The notes below the pieces were generated by a model. The model saw nothing but the letters and a program-made list of their open reading frames with translations. It was not told the origin of the DNA and made no database searches. Of a stretch of DNA of 64,000 nt, positions 1 to 7,201 are shown piece by piece. This DNA comes from Actinocatenispora rupis (GTDB taxonomy: Bacteria > Actinomycetota > Actinomycetes > Mycobacteriales > Micromonosporaceae). The position numbers were made by a program, and so were the translations under genes. The DNA is taken from positions 1 to 64,000 of the forward strand of contig NZ_BOMB01000024.1 of the NCBI RefSeq assembly GCF_016861975.1. The letters are read 5' to 3'. Every line of letters begins with the position of its first letter. The stretch's first letter is position 1.

Positions 1-264
1 GCCCACATCCGCCGGTACTCCTCCGGCCACTCCGAAGCCATCGTCACCGGATCCCAGTCCGCCGCCCGGACGTTCGTCGCCCGCGTCGACGCCGCCGCCG
101 TCCTCGTCAACGCCTCCACCCGCTTCACCGACGGCGGCGAGTTCGGGTTCGGCGCCGAGATCGGCATCTCCACGCAGAAGCTGCACGCCCGCGGCCCGAT
201 GGGACTGCCGGAACTCACCTCCACCAAGTACGTCGTCACCGGCGCCGGCCACACCCGCCCGTAG
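1..264 (+). CDS. proA: Glutamate-5-semialdehyde dehydrogenase (gamma-glutamyl phosphate reductase), C-terminal part
   Basis: This is the last 87 residues of ProA, which reduces gamma-glutamyl phosphate to glutamate-5-semialdehyde in proline synthesis. The frame is open from base 1 and ends at TAG 262-264. The C-terminal ProA block [19 protein letters not shown] and the ending [10 protein letters not shown] are clear, as is the preceding [10 protein letters not shown] stretch. The catalytic cysteine lies upstream of the window. In many actinobacteria proBA follows obgE directly. Here obgE is 46 kb away and followed by something else, so the usual linkage is broken unless proB lies to the left. 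Confidence 0.93.
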   Translation, partial: AHIRRYSSGHSEAIVTGSQSAARTFVARVDAAAVLVNASTRFTDGGEFGFGAEIGISTQKLHARGPMGLPELTSTKYVVTGAGHTRP

Positions 265-689
265 CCGGCCCGGCGCGCGTTCCGTCGACTCGGTCCGGGC
301 CCGTGTCCGCGGCATTCGGCTCCGTTGAGCCGAAGGCGCGGTGAGGACCCGCACTCGACGACCGGGGCGGACGCGATCGTTCGGCCGTTCGGCCGAACGG
401 CTGGTCCACCGTGACGCCGCCCCGGGATGGTTCCCCGGGGCGGCCCGGACCGCTGTTCGGCCGCCCCGCCGGGCCGAAGGACGCCCGCCGGGTCCGCTGT
501 CCGTGGGCGGGAAGCCCCATCCGCCCAGCCCCGCGTTCCCCTGCGCGGTGCGGCATCCAGGTCCCTCGGCAGCCGGCCAGGTGGTACGGGTCGGGCTGTT
601 CGGGCGCCGGCCCGGCCTGGTCGGCGGGCGCGGGCGACGCGATGCGCGCCCTACGGTGTGGGCGAACCACATCAGGGGGGTGACTGGCG
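265..689. other. Non-coding stretch after proA with two strong hairpins
   Basis: No convincing gene is seen: the ORFs here are GC-rich shadows without ribosome sites. Two structures stand out. A perfect 16-bp palindrome, CCGTTCGGCCGAACGG, lies at 385-400. A hairpin at 419-441 has 8-bp arms (GCCCCGGG / CCCGGGGC) around a 7-nt loop. Either could end proA transcription. The last bases, AGGGGGGTGA, are the ribosome site of the next gene. Confidence 0.55.
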
Positions 690-1181
690 ATGGCCAGTTT
701 CGAGAACACGGGACCGGACGGATCGCCGGTACACGAGAATCTGCCCGGCCGTGCACCGGACGGCCTGCCGGCGAACCTGCCCAGCGTGCCACCTGCCGGT
801 ACGCAGGACCTTGCGCCACAACGGGATCGGCCGGTGGACCCGGTGGCCCCGGGCGACATGACCCGGGACCACCAGGTACCACAGTCGGACGCCGCGGCGC
901 AGCAGCCGGCGCCGCAACCGGTGCCGCCGGTACAGGTCGTCGTGAGCCAGAACGTCAGTCAGCAGGCCGTGGTCGCCATGGGCGGCGTACTGCGCCGCAG
1001 CTGGGTCGCCGCGTTGGTCCTCGCGATCCTGGTGGGCTGGCTCGGAGTCGACAGCTTCTACCTCGGCCAGACCGGCAAGGGCGTGCTCAAACTGTTCACG
1101 TTCGGCCTGTTCGGGATCCTGTGGCTGATCGACACGATCATGATCGCGACGAAGTCGGTCCGTGGCGTCGAGTGGGTCTGA
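690..1181 (+). CDS. TM2 domain membrane protein
   Basis: The protein has 163 residues. Residues 1-95 are hydrophilic, proline- and glutamine-rich, and probably cytoplasmic and disordered. Residues 103-155 form a TM2 domain: a first helix (about 105-121) ending at Asp121, the turn YLGQTGKG (124-131), and a second helix (131-152) containing Asp148. The exact role of TM2 proteins is not established. The ATG is preceded by AGGGGGGTGA at good spacing. The stop codon TGA directly abuts a 162-bp repeat element, and the TGA itself appears to be one copy of that element's target duplication. Confidence 0.85.
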   Translation: MASFENTGPDGSPVHENLPGRAPDGLPANLPSVPPAGTQDLAPQRDRPVDPVAPGDMTRDHQVPQSDAAAQQPAPQPVPPVQVVVSQNVSQQAVVAMGGVLRRSWVAALVLAILVGWLGVDSFYLGQTGKGVLKLFTFGLFGILWLIDTIMIATKSVRGVEWV

Positions 1182-1343
1182 GAGGTCCTCACAGGAAGGC
1201 GTCGGATGGCTGGCGAGGCTCAGGGCGGGGCTGCCAAGGCGGAGGTGCAGTCGCATACCGGTGTTGTATGCGACTGTGCCGACAACGTCGGCAGCGTCGT
1301 CCCGAGTCCGCCAGGCGCCGACAGACCTTTCTGTGAGGACCTC
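1182..1343 (+). mobile_element. MITE-like element, copy A (162 bp)
   Basis: The ends are inverted repeats of 18 bp with one mismatch: GAGGTCCTCACAGGAAGG on the left and CCTTTCTGTGAGGACCTC on the right. They are flanked by TGA on both sides (1179-1181 and 1344-1346), which looks like a 3-bp TNA target duplication. Inside is an 11-bp perfect stem, CAGTCGCATAC / GTATGCGACTG, with a 7-nt loop, followed by a GCCGAC-AAC-GTCGGC hairpin. There is no coding capacity. It differs from the reverse complement of copy B (2820-2981) at only about four positions in 162. It sits between convergent genes whose stop codons would otherwise be 2 nt apart. Confidence 0.85.
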
Positions 1344-1348
1344 TGAGG

Positions 1349-2068
1349 TCAGCGGGTGGTCCAGGCGCCGCCGTTGAGGTTGACGACCTGGGCGGTGATC
1401 TGGCGTCCGCCCGGCCCGGCGAGGAACTCGATGGTCGCGGCGACGTGCTCGGGAGTACCGGGGCGTTTGACGAGCGTCTGGTCGATGAGCAGGTCGCGTC
1501 GCGGGTTGGGGCCGGGCCCGAAGAACTCGGTGTCCTCGATGTATCCGCAGCTCACGACGTTCGCGGTGATGTCCCGGGCGCCGAGGTCGGTGGCGAGCTG
1601 GACGTTCCACCGGGCGAGGGCGGCCTTGGCCGCGCCGTACGAGGAGGCGGCGCCGCGGTCGGCGGCGATGGAGCCGATCTGGATGACGGCGCCGCCGCTG
1701 GCGAGGCGGTCGGTGAGGGCGGTGGTGACGAGTACGGCGCTGAGCAGGTTGGCGTCGAGGTTGGCCTGCCACGCCGCGGCGACCCCGGCGAGGGTGGTGG
1801 GGTCGGGCGCGCCGATGTCGGTGTTGCCGCCGGCGCAGTTGACGAGTACGTCGACGTGGTCGGGTAGCTGGGGGAGTGCGGCGGTGACGGCGGCCGGGTC
1901 GGACGCGTCGCAGACGACGGCCGTCGCGCCGAGTGCGTCGGCGGTACGGGCGAGCACGTCGGGACGGCGGCCGAGGATGGTGACGCGGTCGCCGGCGGTG
2001 GCGAAGCGGGCGGCGGTGGCGCGGCCGATGCCGGTGCCGCCGCCGGTGACGACGATGGTGCGGGGCAT
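1349..2068 (-). CDS. Short-chain dehydrogenase/reductase
   Basis: This is a classical SDR of 239 residues, probably a cytoplasmic NAD(P)-dependent oxidoreductase of unknown substrate. The cofactor motif TGGGTGIG is at 8-15 and NCAG at 77-80. The catalytic Ser133, Tyr144 and Lys148 (YGAAK) are in place. It is transcribed away from the MarR gene at 2244, and a perfect palindrome lies just upstream of its ATG (ribosome site GGAGGA). Control by the MarR protein is therefore likely. Its 3' end abuts MITE copy A. Confidence 0.9.
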   Translation of the reverse strand: MPRTIVVTGGGTGIGRATAARFATAGDRVTILGRRPDVLARTADALGATAVVCDASDPAAVTAALPQLPDHVDVLVNCAGGNTDIGAPDPTTLAGVAAAWQANLDANLLSAVLVTTALTDRLASGGAVIQIGSIAADRGAASSYGAAKAALARWNVQLATDLGARDITANVVSCGYIEDTEFFGPGPNPRRDLLIDQTLVKRPGTPEHVAATIEFLAGPGGRQITAQVVNLNGGAWTTR

Positions 2069-2081
2069 GCTTGACTCCTCC

Positions 2082-2101
2082 TACGTTTAGGCCTAAACAT
2101 A
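2082..2101. promoter_or_regulatory. Probable MarR operator
   Basis: The 14-bp perfect palindrome GTTTAGGCCTAAAC (2085-2098) has two further matching bases on each side. It lies 17 bp upstream of the SDR start codon, in the gap between the divergent SDR and marR genes. Its AT content stands out locally. Binding by the adjacent MarR protein is inferred from position and symmetry. Confidence 0.7.
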
Positions 2102-2243
2102 AACCGTGGACGCCGCCGCTGTCCACCACGAACGCCCGCGGCCCGCCGCCCGGGGTCGCCCGCGCGAGGCCGCGATACCGTGCCACGGCTGGGATCCGGC
2201 GGGCACCCCGGGGCCGGGGACGACGCTGTGAAAGGAGCCGCCG

Positions 2244-2768
2244 ATGGTACGGCCGGACGACGCCGACGGCATCGCCGCCGCCTGGCGCCGCGAACGCCCC
2301 GGTACGCCGACGGAGTCGATCGGCGTGGTCACCCGCATCTGGCAGATCGGCAAACTGCTCGCCGACGACCGCGCCCGGGTACTCGCCGAGCTGGGCATCG
2401 ACCGCGGCACGATGGACCTGCTGAGCGTGCTGCGCCGGGCGGGCGAGCCGTACGAGCTGACCACCCGCGAATTGACCGCGCGCACCCTCATCACGGCCGG
2501 CGCGATCTCGCAGCGGGTCGCCCGCGCCGAGGCCGCCGGACTGGTTCGCCGTACGCCCGGGGGCGCGGGCCGGCGCGCGGTCACGGTGACGCTCACCGAC
2601 GCCGGCCACGCCGAGATCGAACGTACCGTCGACCGGGTGCTCACGCGCGAGGTCGAACTGATCTCCGGGCTGCCCGCCGAACGCCGGCGCCAGCTCGCCC
2701 GCGAACTGTCCGACCTGCTCACCGACCTCACCGACCGGCTCGGTCCACCCGCCCGTACCGAGATCTGA
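2244..2768 (+). CDS. MarR family transcriptional regulator
   Basis: The protein has 174 residues. A winged helix-turn-helix spans roughly 35-115: RGTMDLLSVLRRAG, then the recognition region TLITAGAISQRVARAEAAGL, and the wing GAGRRAVTVTLTDAG. A C-terminal dimerisation helix follows. The ATG has AAGGAG at normal spacing. It is divergent from the SDR gene and probably represses both through the palindrome at 2082-2101. The ligand is unknown. Confidence 0.88.
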   Translation: MVRPDDADGIAAAWRRERPGTPTESIGVVTRIWQIGKLLADDRARVLAELGIDRGTMDLLSVLRRAGEPYELTTRELTARTLITAGAISQRVARAEAAGLVRRTPGGAGRRAVTVTLTDAGHAEIERTVDRVLTREVELISGLPAERRRQLARELSDLLTDLTDRLGPPARTEI

Positions 2769-2819
2769 CCCGTACCGAAAGCGGCGTTCCGACCGGCAGG
2801 CCCACCGCACCGGGACTTA

Positions 2820-2981
2820 GAGGTCCTCACAGAAAGGACTGTCGGCGCCTGGCGGACTCAGGACGACGCTGCCGACGTTGTCGGCACAGTCGCATACAAC
2901 ACCGGTATGCGACTGCACCTCCGCCTTGGCAGCCCCGCCCTGAGCCTCGCCAGCCATCCGACGCCTTTCTGTTAGGACCTC
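2820..2981 (-). mobile_element. MITE-like element, copy B (162 bp, inverted relative to copy A)
   Basis: It has the same length as copy A and is about 97% identical to its reverse complement. The ends read GAGGTCCTCACAGAAAGG and CCTTTCTGTTAGGACCTC. TTA occurs on both sides (2817-2819 and 2982-2984), giving a second independent TNA-type target duplication. The inner 11-bp stem is intact. It lies between marR and the beta-lactamase-like gene. Copies A and B together bracket the SDR/marR pair in inverted orientation, but each has its own target duplication, so they look like separate insertions. Confidence 0.85.
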
Positions 2982-3186
2982 TTACCGCGTCGGGGTGCCT
3001 GTTCGCCAAGGTGGGCCGCGGGATTCCAGTGCCGAAGCGCGGCCCCGCGGCACCAGGATCCGGCCATCCCGATCCGCCGCACCGAACCGGTCCGCGCGGC
3101 AGGGGCGCATCGGGCATACCTGTCAAAGGAGTGCGGGCGCGCCCGCCAGAGACGGCGCGGCGCTCGCCCGCCGGTACCGTCGCGGC

Positions 3187-4056
3187 ATGGATCCGTTCGG
3201 TCGGGTGGGGGCCCGGGGCTGGTGGCACGTGCGGTGCGTCGACTGTCCGCGGGAGACCGGCGCCCGGTCCACCGACCCGGTGGTACTCGCGAGCGTGGTG
3301 AAGGTGCCGCTGGTGCTGGAGTTCGCGCGGCAGGTGGTGGCGGGGCAGGTCGACCCGACGGAACGGGTACGGCTGCGGGACGGCGACCGGCTCGGCGGCA
3401 GCGGTACCGCGGGGTGTCTGGACGACGTGGAGATGAGTCTGCGGGACCTGGCCCGGCTGGCGTTGTCGATCAGCGACAACACCGCGGCGGACGCGCTGTT
3501 CCGGCGGGTCGGCGTGGACAACGTACGGTCGCTGGTCGCGGAGTTGGGGATGCCGGAAACCCGCATCCTCGGCGGCCCGCGCGACATCGTCGCCTCGATG
3601 GTCAGCGACGTGGCGGCGGCGGACACGGGGGCGTTCGCGCTGGCGTACCCGGAGCTGTCGGTGGCGGAGGTGCGCGGGTTGAGCGCGCTGGATCCCCGCC
3701 GTGGCAGCGCGAGTACGCCGGCGGAGCTGACCCGGTTGCTGCGCCTGGTGTGGCGGGACGAGGCCGGGCCGCCGGAGGCGTGCGCGATGCTGCGCGGCTG
3801 GATGACGCGGCAGGTCGGCTGGCACCGGCTCGCCGGCGGCTTCCCCGACGACGTCGGCGTGGCGGCGAAGACCGGCACGATGCCCGGCATCCGCAACGAG
3901 ATCGGCGTCGTCACCTACCCCGACGGCCGCCGGTACGCGGTCGCGGTCGGTGCGGTGCTCGACGCGCTGGACGGCAGACAGTTCGCGGTGGACGTCGCGA
4001 TCGGGCGTGCCGCGGCCGCCGCCGTCGACACGGTCCGCGCCACCTGCACCCACTGA
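3187..4056 (+). CDS. Class A beta-lactamase-like serine hydrolase, without signal peptide
   Basis: The protein has 289 residues. It carries the serine beta-lactamase/transpeptidase motifs: S36-V-V-K39, S96-D97-N98 and K228-T229-G230. Glu161 lies exactly 17 residues before the STP turn, as Glu166 does in TEM, but the position equivalent to Asn170 is a leucine (EVRGL). No signal peptide or Tat motif is seen from the ATG at 3187, so the protein appears cytoplasmic. It may be a housekeeping esterase or peptidase rather than a resistance enzyme. No strong ribosome site marks the start, and an in-frame upstream start is possible but would add low-complexity residues. Confidence 0.78.
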   Translation: MDPFGRVGARGWWHVRCVDCPRETGARSTDPVVLASVVKVPLVLEFARQVVAGQVDPTERVRLRDGDRLGGSGTAGCLDDVEMSLRDLARLALSISDNTAADALFRRVGVDNVRSLVAELGMPETRILGGPRDIVASMVSDVAAADTGAFALAYPELSVAEVRGLSALDPRRGSASTPAELTRLLRLVWRDEAGPPEACAMLRGWMTRQVGWHRLAGGFPDDVGVAAKTGTMPGIRNEIGVVTYPDGRRYAVAVGAVLDALDGRQFAVDVAIGRAAAAAVDTVRATCTH

Positions 4057-4142
4057 TTCCGCGCGGCACGGGCGATCCGGCGCCCGCTGGCACGGCAGAG
4101 GACGCACCCGAGGGCGGTTTCCGCGCACCACGGGCGATCCGG
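4057..4142. repeat. Direct repeat, two 24-bp copies
   Basis: TTCCGCGCggCACGGGCGATCC and following bases at 4057-4080 recur at 4119-4142 with two mismatches, a period of 62 bp. They lie in the gap between the beta-lactamase-like gene and the convergent LysR gene. Function is unknown. Confidence 0.6.
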
Positions 4143-4195
4143 TACGCGCGAGACACGGCGCACGTCGGTACCCGGAGCTGGCAGACCGCTCGCGG

Positions 4196-5152
4196 TCAGG
4201 GAACGCGGTGGTAGACGACGTCCCAGGGGGCCGGCGCGTCCCGGGCCGGTACGACGGGGCGGCTGGTGCCGTCGTCGCGGAGTACGCGGATGGCGGTGTG
4301 GCAGAGGCGCTCGGCGGCGGGGTGCGGGGAATCGGGCCAGGCGAAGGACATCCGCCACACGACGGGGTCGTCGACGAGCGGGCGCCACACCACGCGCGGC
4401 TCGTGCCGGGCGGTACGGTCCGGGGCGAGCGCGACGCCGCGGCCGGCGAGTACGAGGCCGCAGGCGAACTCGGGGCTCGCCGCGTGCGCCACCCGGGACG
4501 GGCGGAAACCGTTGTCCTGACAGGCTTTCAGCGTCGCGTCGTACCGGCCGGGCGCGGTGGCGCGGGGGAAGAGTACGAGGTCGTGGCCGGCGAGATCGGC
4601 CAGTGCCAGGCGGTCCCGACCGGCGAGCGCGGAGTCCCGCGGTACGACAGCGCCGACGGGCGTGTCCACGCCCGGCCCCTCGGTCAGCCCGGTCAGGTCG
4701 GCCGGCTGTTGCAGCAGCCCCACGTCCAGTTCGCGGTCGGTGAGCAGCCGTACCTGCTCGGTGGTGGTGAGTTCGCGCAGGTCGAGGCGTACTTCCGGGC
4801 TGTCGGCGGCGAACCGGCGGACGATCGTGGCGAGGACCGCGCCCGGCACCTCCGGCGGTACGCCGACGCGCAGCTCACCCAGCTCGCCGCGGGCCGCCCG
4901 GGTCACGAGCGACCGGGTGCGCTCGACCCGGTCGAGCAGGTCGCGGGACTCGGCGAGCAGGACCGCACCGGCCTCGGTCAGCCGTACGCCGCGGCTGTCC
5001 CGGTCGAACAGGCGCGCGTCGAGTTCCGCCTCCAGCCGGCGGATGCGTTGGCTGAGCGGAGGTTGCGCCATGCCGAGCCGTTCGGCGGCCCGCCCGAAGT
5101 GACGTTCCTCCGCGACGACCACGAACAGCCGCAGGTGTCGCACCAGGTCCAC
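4196..5152 (-). CDS. LysR family transcriptional regulator
   Basis: The protein has 318 residues from a GTG start at 5152, chosen because the LysR helix-turn-helix begins right there (DLVRHLRLFVVVAEERHFG, then AQPPLSQRIRRLE). The longer reading upstream has no family homology pattern. The remainder is a periplasmic-binding-protein-like effector domain (about 90-300). It is divergent from the Tat-exported metallo-hydrolase at 5281, which is the likely target. The 128-bp gap contains CGATATCG at 5160-5167 next to the start. Confidence 0.87.
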   Translation of the reverse strand: MDLVRHLRLFVVVAEERHFGRAAERLGMAQPPLSQRIRRLEAELDARLFDRDSRGVRLTEAGAVLLAESRDLLDRVERTRSLVTRAARGELGELRVGVPPEVPGAVLATIVRRFAADSPEVRLDLRELTTTEQVRLLTDRELDVGLLQQPADLTGLTEGPGVDTPVGAVVPRDSALAGRDRLALADLAGHDLVLFPRATAPGRYDATLKACQDNGFRPSRVAHAASPEFACGLVLAGRGVALAPDRTARHEPRVVWRPLVDDPVVWRMSFAWPDSPHPAAERLCHTAIRVLRDDGTSRPVVPARDAPAPWDVVYHRVP

Positions 5153-5280
5153 GCTGCAACGATATCGATTCCGGTACCGGACGGGTCGCGCGGCGGTCTT
5201 GGACAGCGGGCGCCGGGGTGTGCTCTGATCTGCGCTCGACCCCGGGATCGGTTGCCGGGCAAGGGAAAGGACACGCACCA

Positions 5281-6261
5281 ATGGCTCAGGGTACGAACCG
5301 GGCGGTGAGCCGGCGGCGGCTGCTCGCCGGGTCGGTGGCGGGCGCGGCGGGGCTGGCCGGGGTGGCGGCGGCCGGATCGGCGACCCGGACTCCGCGTACC
5401 GTCTCGGACACCCGGCCCGCGGCCGCCGGCGGCGTACGCCTGCGGTGGCTGGGGAACAACGGCTGGGAGATCCGCTTCGACACGTCGAACGGGACGCGCA
5501 CGGTCCTGATCGACCCGTGGCTGACCAGGTTCCACACCGGGACGTACAGCACGGCGGGGGCGGATCCGAACACCCCGATCACCGTCGACACCGCCACGAT
5601 CGACCGGTACGCGCTGAAGGCCGACCACATCCTCGTCACGCACGGGCACTACGACCACATGACCGACGTGCCGTACCTGGCGTCGCGGACGGGCGCGACC
5701 GTGCTCGGTACCGAGAGCCACGTGAACATGATGCGGGCCCTCGGCGCGCCGGCCGACCAGCTCAGCGTCGTCCGCGGCGGCGAGTACCTGGAGTGCGACG
5801 GGTACACGATCCGGGTGTTGCGGTCGCTGCACTCGATGACCGGCCCGCGCGCCCAGGTCCCCTTCCCCGGTACCCGACCGGGCGCGCCGCCGCGTCGTCC
5901 GCGCGTCATCTCCGACCTGGTGGAGGGCGAGACGCTGGCGTACCTGGTGACGGTGGGGGATGTGGGGGTCGTCGACTTCGGCGGCTCGAACTTCAGCGCG
6001 GCCGACCTCGCCGGCGTACGCCCGACCGTGGCGCTGGTCCCGGCCGGTGGCGGCAGCATCCACTCGTACGTGCCGCGGCTGCTCGACGCGCTCGGCCACC
6101 CGGGGCTGGTGCTGCCGACGCACTGGGACGACTTCGACTACCCGCTGGACCAGCCGGCCCGCGACTGGGGCGGACTGTCCACATTGCACAGTGCGGTCAC
6201 CGCGGCCAGCCCGGACGCCCGGTTCACCGTCCTCGACCACCTGGAGACCATCACCGTCTGA
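5281..6261 (+). CDS. Tat-exported metallo-beta-lactamase-fold hydrolase (UlaG-like)
   Basis: The protein has 326 residues. The N-terminus has a twin-arginine signal (SRRRLL at 10-15, then an Ala/Gly-rich hydrophobic stretch to about 33), so the enzyme is probably exported folded. The metal site HGHYDH is at 121-126, preceded by the strand LIDPW (77-80 region) typical of UlaG-type MBL proteins. Later histidines lie in the LPTHWDDFDYP region. The substrate is unknown. The start at 5281 is fixed by the signal peptide and an upstream GGGAAAGGA. The divergent LysR gene is the probable regulator. Confidence 0.85.
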   Translation: MAQGTNRAVSRRRLLAGSVAGAAGLAGVAAAGSATRTPRTVSDTRPAAAGGVRLRWLGNNGWEIRFDTSNGTRTVLIDPWLTRFHTGTYSTAGADPNTPITVDTATIDRYALKADHILVTHGHYDHMTDVPYLASRTGATVLGTESHVNMMRALGAPADQLSVVRGGEYLECDGYTIRVLRSLHSMTGPRAQVPFPGTRPGAPPRRPRVISDLVEGETLAYLVTVGDVGVVDFGGSNFSAADLAGVRPTVALVPAGGGSIHSYVPRLLDALGHPGLVLPTHWDDFDYPLDQPARDWGGLSTLHSAVTAASPDARFTVLDHLETITV

Positions 6262-6269
6262 GCGTGAAC

Positions 6270-6286
6270 CCGTTACGTGGCAACGG
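6270..6286. terminator. Small hairpin between convergent genes
   Basis: CCGTT and AACGG arms surround a 7-nt loop in the 27-bp gap between two convergent genes. It is short and has no T-run, so termination in either direction is only suggested by position. Confidence 0.35.
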
Positions 6287-6288
6287 AT

Positions 6289-6963
6289 TCAGCGGCGTTC
6301 GAGGAACGCGCGGGTGGCGGCGGTGCCGAGTCGTACCGCGCGGGCGTGGCTGTCGACCGGCGACACCCGCACCCCGGGAAACACCAGGTACGTCACGCCC
6401 GCGTCGGCGCCGCCCGTCCGCGGGTCCGGATCGATGCCGAGCGCCCGCGCCGTCGCGTACGATGCCTCGCCGACGATGCCCGGCGGCCCGGTGTCACCGA
6501 ACACCGCGTACACCACCCGGCCCCGGTACACGACGGCGACGACGTCACCGCCCGCGATGCCGTGCCGGGAGTACGCGAAAACGGGGCTGTTCTGCGGGAT
6601 CACCACGTACGGCAGGGTCTCGGCGTCCAGCGGCGCGCCGTCCGCCCGGTGGAACGCCGTGTCGTCCTGGAACCACGGGTCGGTGCGCCGGTTGCACGCC
6701 GACCCGGGCCGGCCGTCGCAGTCGACGTCCAGGTCGGCCCGCCAGGACACGACGCCGTCACGGGCGCACACCGGCACCGTCGCCGGCCCGCCGTCGTCGG
6801 TGGCGAACAGCCCGTGCGACACCTGCGCGCAGGTACCGAGACGGGCCAGCAGTTCCGCGGCGGTCGGCGCGCCCGGGCCGGCGGTGGCGGACCGCACCGT
6901 ACCGAGCGTCAGCGCCACCAGTACCACGACGACGAACGCGCGGCGCCGTCCGGTCCCCGACAT
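6289..6963 (-). CDS. Secreted GH75-like chitosanase
   Basis: The protein has 224 residues with a Sec-type signal peptide (RRR, then a hydrophobic run, cleavage near 27-29). The mature part resembles glycoside hydrolase family 75: SWRADLDVDCDG (73-84), PWFQDDTAF, LPYVVIPQ, and FGDTGPPGIVGEASYA. Asp157 and Glu166 in the last segment are the likely catalytic pair. The enzyme would cut chitosan outside the cell. The ATG at 6963 has GGGGAGGAT upstream. The longer ORF has no ribosome site and would bury the signal peptide. Confidence 0.8.
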   Translation of the reverse strand: MSGTGRRRAFVVVVLVALTLGTVRSATAGPGAPTAAELLARLGTCAQVSHGLFATDDGGPATVPVCARDGVVSWRADLDVDCDGRPGSACNRRTDPWFQDDTAFHRADGAPLDAETLPYVVIPQNSPVFAYSRHGIAGGDVVAVVYRGRVVYAVFGDTGPPGIVGEASYATARALGIDPDPRTGGADAGVTYLVFPGVRVSPVDSHARAVRLGTAATRAFLERR

Positions 6964-7040
6964 GATCCTCCCCGGCCGCACCCGACAGTCCGGGTACGCT
7001 ACCGCACCGCATCCGGTTGCGCCGCAACGGTTCCGCCGCC

Positions 7041-7126
7041 GTGGCCGAACCGACGCGGACGGATGGGCGGAGCCCGCTCCCGCGGTGGCCGGACCGACGC
7101 GGACGGGTGGGAGGCCCGCTCCGCGC
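7041..7126. repeat. Tandem repeat, two copies of about 44 bp
   Basis: The unit starting GTGGCCGAACCGACGCGGAC recurs at 7085 with a few changes. Just before it, at 7008-7034, is a CCGCAACGG-containing palindrome (GTTGCG-C-CGCAAC) of the type also seen near 21.2 and 32.8 kb. The region is intergenic. Confidence 0.6.
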
Positions 7127-7158
7127 ACCCGAGTCAGCCGGGGACCGCGGGACGCGAC

Positions 7159-7194
7159 GCGCCGGGTGCCGCAGGGGGTCGCGGCACCCGGCGC
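7159..7194. terminator. Hairpin terminator after the alpha-glucosidase gene
   Basis: Perfect 14-bp arms (GCGCCGGGTGCCGC / GCGGCACCCGGCGC) surround an 8-nt loop, starting 8 bp beyond the stop codon of the minus-strand GH13 gene. There is no T-run, as is common in actinomycetes. Confidence 0.7.
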
Positions 7195-7201
7195 GCGGGG
7201 A

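Noticed and set aside
672-2810. Long minus-strand open frame of 712 codons across the TM2 and SDR/marR region
   Set aside because: Its translation is Arg/Pro/Gly-rich with no family motif, it overlaps well-supported genes in other frames, and it lacks a ribosome site. High GC gives many such shadows.
1182-2981. Composite transposon formed by MITE copies A and B around SDR/marR
   Set aside because: Each copy has its own distinct 3-bp target duplication (TGA, TTA), so they look like independent insertions. Inversion of the interval by recombination remains possible.
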